A stretch of DNA of 17,357 nucleotides, taken from positions 1 through 17,357 of the forward strand of contig UQDU01000043.1 of the NCBI GenBank assembly GCA_900539915.1, written 5' to 3'. This stretch comes from an uncultured Bacteroidales bacterium. Lineage in GTDB: Bacteria > Bacteroidota > Bacteroidia > Bacteroidales > Muribaculaceae. The notes beneath the pieces were generated by a model. The model did no database searches. It saw only the letters and a program-made list of their open reading frames with translations, and was not told where the DNA came from. The stretch's first letter is position 1. The number at the start of each line of letters is the position of its first letter. Made by a program: the position numbers and the translations under genes. Shown piece by piece: positions 1-7,993 of the stretch.

Positions 1-6
1 ATCTCA

Positions 7-26
7 AAATCCGCAGCTCAGGATTT
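7..26 (-). terminator. weak possible terminator hairpin
   Basis: A 6-bp inverted repeat (AAATCC / GGATTT with an 8-nt loop) lies about 30 nt after the stop of the last gene of the metG operon, and a short T run follows the second arm on the minus strand. The stem is short and AT-rich, so this is only a possible terminator. Nothing else is visible in the first 55 bases. Confidence 0.25.
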
Positions 27-55
27 AACTTTTGTTATTAAACACCCTCTTAGTA

Positions 56-655
56 TCAGAAGTAGCGCGGAAGGGAGTAGTGACGGTAACGGACGCAACC
101 GTCAAGCCCGTTGTGGTCATCGGGACGGTAATCCACTGCACGGCGGAACATGTAGGGGAGCAAGCGGAAAATATTGACGCTCAGGCCCGAGCGGACGCGG
201 TAGAACTGCATTGCATCCTCCGAGACTACGACTCGGAAGGATTTAGCTCCTCTCAGAGTGCCATCGCCATCGGTATCAGTATAGATATTAGCCTCATAGG
301 TGCCACTCGCTGCCGTAGGTTGCAGATACCCCATCACCGTCCCGGGTCTCACTGCCCGGTCAGGAGCTCTCAACACCACCATCCTGTAGCAATCAACCGA
401 CCCGACATCCGCGCCCCGTGGTTCCACACGTTCCACAGCTATCAGTCCGCCGGTAGCCACCAGCTTCCATACATCCTCTATCGGGCTTGAGGCTTCGATG
501 TCCATGCGCTCCTCTATCCCGTCGGACATGTATCCGTCAAGCACCACAGACTCCGTGGGCAACGTATCAATCCATCGGCCCGGAGAAGATGCCGACAGCC
601 GCACCGGCAACGTCAGCATACATGACATCCATAGAGCTATGACAATCAGCCTCAT
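56..655 (-). CDS. small exported protein of unknown function
   Basis: This 199-aa protein is not recognised with confidence. The first ~22 residues form a signal peptide (short basic start, hydrophobic core, Ala before the likely cleavage site in LSA|SS). There is no lipobox cysteine, so it is probably periplasmic or secreted. The mature part looks beta-rich. Residues 127-132 read DTDGDG, a calcium-loop-like or turn motif. The C-terminal stretch (about 146-199, with LLPYMFRR, LDGCVRY and an ending PRYF) looks like a conserved family signature rather than random sequence. The gene starts 10 bp after the ansA stop and should be co-transcribed with metG-ansA. The ATG at 655 is chosen because it gives a complete signal peptide and fits just after the ansA stop. 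No function is proposed. Confidence 0.8.
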   Translation of the reverse strand: MRLIVIALWMSCMLTLPVRLSASSPGRWIDTLPTESVVLDGYMSDGIEERMDIEASSPIEDVWKLVATGGLIAVERVEPRGADVGSVDCYRMVVLRAPDRAVRPGTVMGYLQPTAASGTYEANIYTDTDGDGTLRGAKSFRVVVSEDAMQFYRVRSGLSVNIFRLLPYMFRRAVDYRPDDHNGLDGCVRYRHYSLPRYF

Positions 656-665
656 AGGCTACAGT

Positions 666-1694
666 TCAGACAGTGATTTCGCCACACAGGCTTGCACCGA
701 CGAGATTGCTCACTTCTTCCGGTGTCAGACCCAGCCCGAAGAGGTGCATCAGTTTGGTTATGGCAGCCTCGCCGGTCATGTCACCGCCTGATATCACCCC
801 GGCAGCAGCGAGGGAATCGCCGGCAGCATAACGGTGGGGCATCACCCCTCCGGCATCACACTGCGAGATATTGACCACCACAAGACCCTCGGCAATGCGC
901 CGACGCATCAGCTCTATGAAAGCCTCGTCAGTGGGGGCATTGCCGGCACCATAGGTACGGAGCACCACACCCTTAAGGCCAGGTTGCGCCAGCTTGTACT
1001 CCAGAGCTTCCACGCTCAATCCGGGGAACAGGTCTACGAAGCTGACATTGACATCCATCGTGCGGTTGACTTTCAGCGGACGGCGGAAAGGGAGCCTCAG
1101 CAGCGCATCCTGATTGAAAGCGATGCTCAGGCCGATATGCGCCAGTTCAGGGTAGTCATAGCTCTTGAAGGCATTGAAGTTAGTCGACGAGTGCTTTTTG
1201 GCCCTGTTGCCGCGCCATAGATAGTTTTCAAACAGTATCGCCACCTCCTGGACCTGCGGATCACCGCCCGGAGTGCGGCACGCAGCTATCTCCAATGCCG
1301 TAATCAGATTCTCCTCACCATCGGTACGCACCTCGCCAATGGGGAGTTGTGAACCGGTTATGATGACAGGCTTGCTCAGATTTTCAAGCATGAACGACAA
1401 CGCCGATGCCGTGTAGGCCATCGTGTCGGTGCCGTGGAGCACCACGAAACCGTCGTAACCGTTATAATTGTCGGCGACAGCTCCGGCAATGTCTCCCCAG
1501 TGGAGGGGAGTCATATTGCTGGAGTCTATCGGTTCGGTCAGCTGTATGTGTGAAATATCATAGTCGAGCATCTTGACCTTTGGCACACAGTCGATAAGGT
1601 GGTCAAAATCAAAAGGCTCAAGCGCACCGGTCACGGCATTTTCAATCATGCCGATGGTGCCGCCGGTATAGATTATCAATATGCGTGGTTTCAT
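666..1694 (-). CDS. ansA: type I L-asparaginase (cytosolic)
   Basis: The 342-aa product hydrolyses L-asparagine to aspartate and ammonia. Both signature regions of the asparaginase/glutaminase family are present. The N-terminal YTGGTIGM segment (residues 9-16) holds nucleophile Thr13. The HGTDTMAYTASALS segment (87-100) holds the Thr89-Asp90 pair, and a Lys at 166/167 fits the conserved catalytic lysine. The length matches E. coli AnsA (about 338 aa), and the absence of a signal peptide points to the cytosolic type I enzyme rather than the periplasmic type II. The gene begins 20 bp after the metG stop and ends 10 bp before the small exported protein, so the three form an operon driven from the metG promoter. 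The family call is firm; whether asparagine is the only physiological substrate cannot be read from the sequence. Confidence 0.95.
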   Translation of the reverse strand: MKPRILIIYTGGTIGMIENAVTGALEPFDFDHLIDCVPKVKMLDYDISHIQLTEPIDSSNMTPLHWGDIAGAVADNYNGYDGFVVLHGTDTMAYTASALSFMLENLSKPVIITGSQLPIGEVRTDGEENLITALEIAACRTPGGDPQVQEVAILFENYLWRGNRAKKHSSTNFNAFKSYDYPELAHIGLSIAFNQDALLRLPFRRPLKVNRTMDVNVSFVDLFPGLSVEALEYKLAQPGLKGVVLRTYGAGNAPTDEAFIELMRRRIAEGLVVVNISQCDAGGVMPHRYAAGDSLAAAGVISGGDMTGEAAITKLMHLFGLGLTPEEVSNLVGASLCGEITV

Positions 1695-1714
1695 AGGTAT
1701 CGGATGTGGGAGTG

Positions 1715-3754
1715 TCAGCCAATCTTCACGCCCGGCACCACAGGAGCCGAGGGAGATATGAGCACGAGCGATCCGTCGGCATTCTCAGCCGACAGGAGCA
1801 TGCCGCAGCTCTCGATGCCCTTAAGCTTGCGCGGCGGCAGATTGGCTATGAAGCATACCTGCTTGCCCACGAGTTCTTCGGGCTTGTAGTATTTGGCTAT
1901 GCCGCTGACTATGGTGCGCTTCTCCATGCCGTCGTCAATGAGGAAACGGAGGAGTTTGTCGGCCTTGGGCACTTTCTCACACTCGAGGACTGTGCCGACG
2001 CGGAAGTCACACTTGGCGAAAGTGTCAAATTCCACCGGCTCGGCCTGTGGCTCGGGGCGGAAATTGCGGAGTTCGTTTTCTTTCTTGATACGCGCCAGAC
2101 GGTCAAGCTGAGCCTGTACCTGCGCATCCTCTATCTTGTCAAAGAGCAGTTCCGGCTCTCCGATTTTGGCACCCTCAGGTATAAGAACGAAGCATCCCAG
2201 CATATCCCATGTAATCTTATCGCCGCCGAGCATCTTAAGCAGTTTCTGACTCATAAACGGCAGGAACGGTTCGAATACTATGGCAAGATTGGCACAGAGT
2301 TGCAGAGCCGTGTTGAGGATGGTGGCGGTGCGCTCCATATCAGTCTTGGCGAGCTTCCACGGCTCGGTCTCCTGAAGGTAACGGTTGCCGGCACGGGCCA
2401 TGTCCATGGCGAGTTTGAGAGCCTCGCGGAAATGGAATGTGTCAAGAGCCTCCGAAATCTGCACTTTGAGGTCATTGACCTCAGCCATCAACGCCTTCTC
2501 GGCATCGGAGGGAGCAGCCGCAGGTACCACGCCGCCGAAATATTTATGAGTCAGGACCACCGCGCGGTTGACGAAGTTGCCGAGGATGGCTACAAGCTCA
2601 CTGTTGTTGCGCTGCTGGAAGTCGGCCCATGTGAAGTCGTTGTCCTTGGTCTCGGGGGCGTTGGCCGTCAGCACATAGCGCAGTACATCCTGCTTGCCAG
2701 GGAAATCGCGGAGATATTCGTGGAGCCACACAGCCCAATTGCGCGATGTGGATATTTTGTCACCTTCAAGGTTAAGGAACTCGTTGGCCGGCACATTGTC
2801 AGGGAGCTGGAATCCGTCACCGTAGGCCATGAGCATGGCCGGGAACACGATGCAGTGGAACACGATATTGTCCTTGCCGATGAAATTGATAACCCGTGTC
2901 TCAGGGTCTTTCCAATATTTCTCCCAGCTGTCAGGAAGAATCTCCTTGGTGTTGGAGATATAGCCGATAGGGGCATCAAACCACACATAGAGCACCTTGC
3001 CCTCAGCACCCTCTACAGGCACGGGGACACCCCACGAGAGGTCTCGGCTCACCGCACGCGGCTGCAAACCCATGTCAAGCCATGACTTGCACTGGCCGTA
3101 GACATTGGTCTTCCACTCCTTGTGGCCTTCGAGAATCCATTCGCGCAGCTGCGGCTCCCACTTGTCAAGGGGGAGGAACCAGTGTGTCGTCTCCTTCATC
3201 ACTACAGGGCTTGAAGTCAACGCGCTGTGGGGATTGATAAGGTCGGTAGCATTGAGCGACGTGCCGCATGCCTCACACTGGTCGCCGTAGGCACGGTCAC
3301 TGCCGCAATGGGGGCATGTGCCTACCACATAGCGGTCAGCGAGAAACTCACCGGCCTGCTCATCGTAGGGCTGCATGGATGTTTTCTGCACAAATTCCCC
3401 CTTGTCATAGAGGTGGCGGAAAAACTCGCTCGCAGTGTCACGGTGTATGTCGGATGTGGTACGTGAATACACGTCAAACGACACCCCCAGCTCCTTCATG
3501 GAGTCACGGATGATGGCATGGTAGCGGTCAACTATATCCTGAGGAGTCACGCCCTCCTGACGGGCCTTTATGGTGATGGGCACACCGTGCTCGTCACTGC
3601 CTCCGACCATGACTACATCTTCGCCTTTAAGGCGCAGATAGCGTACGTAAATATCGGCCGGGACATATACGCCGGCGAGGTGTCCGATATGCACCGGACC
3701 GTTGGCATAAGGGAGAGCTGTGGTAACGAGAGTGCGCTTGAATTTCTTTTCCAT
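1715..3754 (-). CDS. metG: methionine--tRNA ligase
   Basis: The 679-aa enzyme charges tRNA-Met, including the initiator, in the cytosol. The class I signature HIGH is at residues 22-25. The second catalytic loop appears as KISTS (333-337), the usual variant in MetRS. A zinc knuckle of CxxC-x9-CxxC form uses Cys147, Cys150, Cys160 and Cys163, typical of the long MetG1 type. The anticodon-binding helical domain follows, at about 360-540. Residues about 575-679 form the EMAP-II/Trbp111-type tRNA-binding OB fold (RVGTV, KADKL, VSGIA), which mediates dimerisation and tRNA affinity. It is the first gene of the metG-ansA-unknown operon. A perfect Bacteroidota -7 box lies about 20 bp upstream of the start and supports the ATG at 3754. 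Confidence 0.98.
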   Translation of the reverse strand: MEKKFKRTLVTTALPYANGPVHIGHLAGVYVPADIYVRYLRLKGEDVVMVGGSDEHGVPITIKARQEGVTPQDIVDRYHAIIRDSMKELGVSFDVYSRTTSDIHRDTASEFFRHLYDKGEFVQKTSMQPYDEQAGEFLADRYVVGTCPHCGSDRAYGDQCEACGTSLNATDLINPHSALTSSPVVMKETTHWFLPLDKWEPQLREWILEGHKEWKTNVYGQCKSWLDMGLQPRAVSRDLSWGVPVPVEGAEGKVLYVWFDAPIGYISNTKEILPDSWEKYWKDPETRVINFIGKDNIVFHCIVFPAMLMAYGDGFQLPDNVPANEFLNLEGDKISTSRNWAVWLHEYLRDFPGKQDVLRYVLTANAPETKDNDFTWADFQQRNNSELVAILGNFVNRAVVLTHKYFGGVVPAAAPSDAEKALMAEVNDLKVQISEALDTFHFREALKLAMDMARAGNRYLQETEPWKLAKTDMERTATILNTALQLCANLAIVFEPFLPFMSQKLLKMLGGDKITWDMLGCFVLIPEGAKIGEPELLFDKIEDAQVQAQLDRLARIKKENELRNFRPEPQAEPVEFDTFAKCDFRVGTVLECEKVPKADKLLRFLIDDGMEKRTIVSGIAKYYKPEELVGKQVCFIANLPPRKLKGIESCGMLLSAENADGSLVLISPSAPVVPGVKIG

Positions 3755-3776
3755 ATGTAAGGTTGATTTCTTAATG

Positions 3777-3784
3777 CAAATATA
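3777..3784 (-). promoter_or_regulatory. promoter -7 box of metG operon
   Basis: On the minus strand this reads TATATTTG, an exact match to the Bacteroidota primary-sigma -7 consensus TAnnTTTG. It places the transcription start near 3770 and leaves a leader of roughly 16-20 nt before the metG ATG. A TTG about 23 nt upstream could serve as the -33 element, though that spacing is slightly long. The box overlaps the right arm of a short inverted repeat, GCAAAT-N8-ATTTGC. Confidence 0.7.
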
Positions 3785-3844
3785 GGGAAATTTGCGGAAA
3801 TATCTGCCAATATCAGCGTAGTAGCTTGCCCCTCTGCCCCATCA

Positions 3845-5635
3845 TCAGTCGCCGGGATACAGATAGCCCTGGGCCGAGATGCGCCGGCCCGGTCTGTAGG
3901 AGCCGGAAATGATGGATTCGTCGGGACGGAGGTATCCGGATTCGATGCCGCTTATCTGGAGGAGCATCTGGCCGAGATTGTCAAGGGTACCCGGACGGTC
4001 GGAGGCACCCCGGATGCTGTCGGCCATATCAGGATATTTACCACGGAACGACTCTGACATCCACACCACAAACGGTATGTCAAACTGCCGGTGCATCCAT
4101 GCCGGGTCCTCGGGCTGCTGCTTGTTGCGGTTGCCGGCCGGTGCCGTGTCCCACATCTCCTCACCGTGATCAGAGAAATACACCACCACGGCATCCTTAT
4201 CGCGGTAAAGGTCAATGATAGAGCCCACCACACTGTCATTGTAGAGAGTGGCGTTGGCATAGTCGGCGACCAGCTGACGCTTGCCATCGTCAAGCCAAGG
4301 CTTGTCAGCCGGTATATCTTCCATACCGAAACGCTTCAGGTTTTTATCTTCAGGGAAACATTCCAAGGCAGGAAAATGCTGCCCTTTAAGATGCCATATC
4401 GTCAAGCTGGAGGCATTGGGGAGGCTGTCAAGACCGTTAGCCTCAATCATCGCCGACACGAAATCGCCATCGTAGGATTTCTGCGAGTCGTTATAGGCGT
4501 CATAACAGGTCTCCATCAAAAACGGGTCAAAGAACATGCGCCCGAGATCAGACGTGCGTGACTGCGGATCATACTGGTTGGTAAACAGAGACACCCTCCA
4601 TCCTGCCTTTTTGAAGAGCAGCGGAAAATACACGCTCTGCCACCAGTTGCGATGCGACTCGTCAGAAGCATTCAATCTGTTGAGATTCATCAGATTGGCT
4701 ATGGACATATTTGTGAAGTTGCCGGCCGTAATAATATCCGTAAAAACCACTAACGCACTGTCGTCTGCCTCCTTGCCGAGACGCGGATTGACAGGCAGAC
4801 GGTAGCCGTAGAGCGACGAGTGACTCTTTATAAACGACTCGCCTATTATGACCACGAGCTGCATGGAGCCGTGCCCCTGACCGCTTACCATGTCCTCCTC
4901 GGAAAAGGCCACAGGCTGGTGTTCTGACCAATCGTCATATATCTTACTCTCCAGAGATAGAAATTTGGTGATATACGCCGCTTTGCTGACAGGATCAGCA
5001 TAGTTAAGCTGATGCACATTGGCAAGCTCAACGTTTCCCGGATCCTGAGAGTACCATATGGTGAAATCATCTATATTGTCAATGCGGAGCATGGGGGCGA
5101 GATGCACCAGGCGGACTATGCCTCCGGCAAGCATGGCTAGCGTCAGCAGCGACCACAGCGGTACCATCCGTCTAACCCTCACACGTGATCTGCCTATCGC
5201 CCATGATATGACAACCACCACAACCACACCGGCCAGCACCCCTACTGTCACCCACGGGGTGAAAAACTGCACGAAGAAACCGTTTATCTCTCGAGTATTA
5301 GTGTCAAGCATCAACGACACCGACTGCTCATTGACCGTATGCTTCAGAAGAAGATAATGGGTCACCTCTATCAATGCCGTGATGCCCCACAGTCCTACCA
5401 ATACACTTTTGAGCCATCTTTTGTCCCACAGGTACACAATCCATGACAACAGATATGCCCAGACCGACCCTTGCATCACGTCATAAATGGTAATCCACTT
5501 TCTGAAATTACCTATGACCACTGTTTCTATGGCCACACACGACAGGCTCAGGGCTATTATGGCGATGAAAAACCATGGATTGGCAGCCACAGGGGCAAAG
5601 AAGTCGTAGAGTATTTTGCGGATTCGATCAAGCAT
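3845..5635 (-). CDS. membrane phosphoethanolamine transferase-like protein (sulfatase superfamily)
   Basis: The 596-aa protein has four to five predicted N-terminal membrane segments (about 20-42, 57-70, 77-97, 127-147, 160-180), then a periplasmic alkaline-phosphatase/sulfatase-fold domain. Expected EptA-like catalytic residues can be placed: Glu266 in GES, candidate nucleophile Thr308 in NFTNMS, His420 in GQHFP, Asp489-His490 in SDHGEE, and His515. Such enzymes move phosphoethanolamine from phosphatidylethanolamine to lipid A, Kdo or other envelope glycans; the exact acceptor cannot be read here. The gene starts 49 bp after the M16 peptidase stop with no promoter or terminator seen between them, so it is probably the last gene of the gltX-waaA unit. 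The presence of waaA upstream supports an LPS role. The related LTA-synthase-like or arylsulfatase groups are alternatives, but the membrane layout favours the EptA group. Confidence 0.85.
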   Translation of the reverse strand: MLDRIRKILYDFFAPVAANPWFFIAIIALSLSCVAIETVVIGNFRKWITIYDVMQGSVWAYLLSWIVYLWDKRWLKSVLVGLWGITALIEVTHYLLLKHTVNEQSVSLMLDTNTREINGFFVQFFTPWVTVGVLAGVVVVVVISWAIGRSRVRVRRMVPLWSLLTLAMLAGGIVRLVHLAPMLRIDNIDDFTIWYSQDPGNVELANVHQLNYADPVSKAAYITKFLSLESKIYDDWSEHQPVAFSEEDMVSGQGHGSMQLVVIIGESFIKSHSSLYGYRLPVNPRLGKEADDSALVVFTDIITAGNFTNMSIANLMNLNRLNASDESHRNWWQSVYFPLLFKKAGWRVSLFTNQYDPQSRTSDLGRMFFDPFLMETCYDAYNDSQKSYDGDFVSAMIEANGLDSLPNASSLTIWHLKGQHFPALECFPEDKNLKRFGMEDIPADKPWLDDGKRQLVADYANATLYNDSVVGSIIDLYRDKDAVVVYFSDHGEEMWDTAPAGNRNKQQPEDPAWMHRQFDIPFVVWMSESFRGKYPDMADSIRGASDRPGTLDNLGQMLLQISGIESGYLRPDESIISGSYRPGRRISAQGYLYPGD

Positions 5636-5684
5636 ATCAAAAGGGGGTAGGAATAATCAGAATCTGTAGCCGTCAGGCTTTGAA

Positions 5685-6926
5685 TCAGCGGAGGGTCAGA
5701 CGTAACAGGCTTGCGGCATTAAGATATGACGCCGCAGCCATCATATCGTCAGGAGTCAGAGCCTTTATGGCCTCAACGGTCTGCCGGGGGTCCGGGAGGA
5801 CATCAAACAGAGTCACATAGTGCCCTAAGGCGAGGACACGGGCTTCGACATTTTCATTGGCAACTACGAGCTGGCCGAGATACTGGCGCTTGGCTCGTGT
5901 GAGGCACGTCTCGGTGATAAATCCGTCGGTCAGACGCTCTATGACAGACCTTACATGGCGCAGACAGCGCGATGTGTCTTCCTCGTCGCAGCCGAAATAT
6001 ATCTCCATCAGTCCGCAGTCACTAAACATGGCCATGGAGCAGTCGACCGAATAGACCAGACCGCGCTTCTCGCGCAGCTCTACATTAAGCAGCGAGTTCA
6101 TGCCCGGGCCACCCAACATATTGGCCAACAGCGACAAGGCATGTCGGCCGGGGTCCTTTGCTCCCGGGATGACCGCGCCTACCACCGTGTGTGACTGATG
6201 CAGTCCCAAGTCTCTGACCTCATCACTCGCCGCTACCGGAAGCGAGGGACGCACACGTGACAACAACGGCTGCGGATGGTCAAGCAAGCCGAAGGTGCGT
6301 TCCACCAGTTTCAGCACCTCATCTGCCGGCAACGAACCGGCATATGTCAGCACCATATTTGACGGAACAAAATAACGTTTCAGGTATTCACGGCATATGT
6401 CGCCCGACAGATTCGCCACACTCCCCTCAGAGCCGAGGATGTTATGACCGAGACCATTGCCGGGAAACACCATGTCTTCAAAATCGTCTATCACCGCATC
6501 TGACGGACTATCGAGATAGCTCGCAATCTCGTCAAGCACCACCTCGCGCTCGCGGTCAATCTCAGTCTGAGGAAACGACGAGTGGGCTATCAATTCGCAG
6601 AGCAGGTCAACCGAACGGCGCAGATTGCCGGCAGGGGCCACCGTATAAACCACAGTCTCCTCCTTGGTGGTATAGGCATTGAGTTCGCCGCCCACCGCCT
6701 CCATCCTGTTGATGATATACGACGGACGGTGCAGGTCAGTGCCCTTGAATATGGTATGCTCCACAAAATGCGCCAGCCCCTCACACCCCGGGGCATCGTC
6801 ACGGCTGCCCACATTGACGCTCAGAGCCAAGTAGTCCACCCTGGCCTCAGGGCGGCAGACACATGCCAGCCTGAGTCCGTTGGAGAGTCGGAGCAGGTGT
6901 CGGTTGTCAGAAGATGTCTGAGGCAT
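5685..6926 (-). CDS. M16 family zinc metallopeptidase
   Basis: This 413-aa protein is of the mitochondrial-processing-peptidase-beta/PqqL-like type in a single ~45-kDa chain. The inverted zinc motif HFVEH is at residues 53-57 (His53, Glu56 as base, His57), and the third zinc ligand fits Glu133 in the LDEI segment, at the usual spacing. The second homologous domain carries REKRGLVYSV (285-294), whose Arg288 and Tyr292 match the residues that stabilise the transition state in this family. It therefore appears catalytically competent. No signal peptide is visible, so it is probably cytoplasmic. It lies 60 bp after the argC-like gene and 49 bp before the PEtN-transferase-like gene and is probably co-transcribed with both. 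The substrate is unknown. Confidence 0.92.
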   Translation of the reverse strand: MPQTSSDNRHLLRLSNGLRLACVCRPEARVDYLALSVNVGSRDDAPGCEGLAHFVEHTIFKGTDLHRPSYIINRMEAVGGELNAYTTKEETVVYTVAPAGNLRRSVDLLCELIAHSSFPQTEIDREREVVLDEIASYLDSPSDAVIDDFEDMVFPGNGLGHNILGSEGSVANLSGDICREYLKRYFVPSNMVLTYAGSLPADEVLKLVERTFGLLDHPQPLLSRVRPSLPVAASDEVRDLGLHQSHTVVGAVIPGAKDPGRHALSLLANMLGGPGMNSLLNVELREKRGLVYSVDCSMAMFSDCGLMEIYFGCDEEDTSRCLRHVRSVIERLTDGFITETCLTRAKRQYLGQLVVANENVEARVLALGHYVTLFDVLPDPRQTVEAIKALTPDDMMAAASYLNAASLLRLTLR

Positions 6927-6955
6927 TTGTTTTCAGGGAGCTCTCGCCGCGTAGC

Positions 6956-6980
6956 TATGCTTTTTCTATATATGCTTTTT
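6956..6980 (+). repeat. short direct repeat in argC-M16 gap
   Basis: TATGCTTTTT occurs twice, at 6956-6965 and 6971-6980, separated by 5 bp, within the 60-bp gap between the argC-like gene and the M16 gene. On the minus strand this gives two AAAAAGCATA blocks. No canonical -7 box accompanies it. It could be a regulatory site or a chance low-complexity pair. Confidence 0.4.
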
Positions 6981-6986
6981 TTCGTG

Positions 6987-7964
6987 TCAAAGTGCCGAGG
7001 CCTTGAGTTTCAGGCCCGTCTGCTCCTGCAGACCGAAGAGAAGATTCATCACATGGACGGCATTGCCGGCGGAACCTTTAAGCAGATTGTCTATCACGGC
7101 CACTATGACCAGTTCATCGCCCACTTTCTGGAGATGGAGCATGCACTTGTTGGTGTTGACGACATCCTTGAGGTCGGGGCGCACATCGGAGATGAAGGTG
7201 AAGCTATGGTCGTCATAGTATTCCTCGTAGATGCGGCGCAGCTCCTCGATTTCCACAGCGCAGTCAAGGTAGGTCACGGCTATCAGTCCGCGCGTAAATG
7301 GCCCGTTGAGCCCTACCACATGTATGTCTGATTTGAAACTTGTCTGCAATTCACCGAGCAGACATGTCACTTCGGCTATATCGTCATGTGTAAGCAACGC
7401 CGACGGGCTGATATTGTCGGAGCGCATGGTGTGTACATCCTCGTTGAGGCTCTCGCCGGCTCCGCTGCTGCCAATGACGGCGGTAGTGTGGATGTCGGAG
7501 TTGAGCATCAGGTGCTTGGCAAGCGGCAGCAACGACAGTTCGAGAGCCATGGCAAGCTCGCCGGGACATACGGCCCTTTTGGCTCCGCGCACAAGCGGTT
7601 TGCGGTTATATTCGGGTATGCCGTAGACCAGGCCGTTGTCACGGGCCGCATCATCGGCTATGCGGTAGTCAGCCGAGAGGTCTATGACGCAGACATCGTC
7701 GCCGGGACGGTTTTCTTCCAGCCACGCGGCAGTGTTGCCGTCAGGATGGCATAGAAACACCACATTGACGGCACTGAGGTCACCACGGTCGGTGATACGC
7801 AGGTCAGTATCCCCGGTGAGGCCCCTGTGCAGACGGCTCACCGGCACACCGTCGCGACCGGCAGCGCTTACCCACATCAGTTCCACATCGGGATGATTAA
7901 GAAGTAGACGTATCAATTCGCCGGCCTTGTAACCGGTGCCTTCCACTATGCCTGCTTTAATCAT
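6987..7964 (-). CDS. ArgC-like semialdehyde dehydrogenase lacking the catalytic cysteine
   Basis: The 325-aa protein is clearly homologous along its length to ArgC, the NADPH-dependent N-acyl-gamma-glutamyl-phosphate reductase of arginine synthesis. Shared features include GYKAGELIRLLLNHP (11-25), IDLSADYRI, YGIPEYNR, LLPLAKHLMLN (145-155) and the conserved C-terminal block VNTNK...IDNLLKG. Two hallmark sites differ. The catalytic NPGC segment reads CPGE (133-136), placing Glu136 at the nucleophile position and a Cys three residues earlier. The dinucleotide loop reads GIVEGTG (5-11), with Glu8 where glycine is usual. His193 and Glu198 of the HxHxPE region are kept, but the second His is Asp195. 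The reading frame is intact and the codons are clear, so this is not a frameshift. It sits 29 bp after waaA, not beside arginine genes. An annotation as plain argC would be doubtful; a diverged paralogue is more likely. Confidence 0.85.
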   Translation of the reverse strand: MIKAGIVEGTGYKAGELIRLLLNHPDVELMWVSAAGRDGVPVSRLHRGLTGDTDLRITDRGDLSAVNVVFLCHPDGNTAAWLEENRPGDDVCVIDLSADYRIADDAARDNGLVYGIPEYNRKPLVRGAKRAVCPGELAMALELSLLPLAKHLMLNSDIHTTAVIGSSGAGESLNEDVHTMRSDNISPSALLTHDDIAEVTCLLGELQTSFKSDIHVVGLNGPFTRGLIAVTYLDCAVEIEELRRIYEEYYDDHSFTFISDVRPDLKDVVNTNKCMLHLQKVGDELVIVAVIDNLLKGSAGNAVHVMNLLFGLQEQTGLKLKASAL

Positions 7965-7993
7965 AAGTATAAGTTGGTGTTATATTTCGTTTT

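Noticed and set aside
1706..3085. 459-codon open frame on the plus strand
   Set aside because: It is antisense to metG, whose motifs (HIGH, zinc knuckle, KISTS, OB fold) are unambiguous. The frame is open because of high GC and codon bias, and its translation shows no recognisable family.
6987..7964. ArgC gene as a frameshifted pseudogene
   Set aside because: The frame is intact from ATG to TGA, with conserved family motifs on both sides of the CPGE site in the same frame, so the missing cysteine is a substitution, not a reading-frame error.
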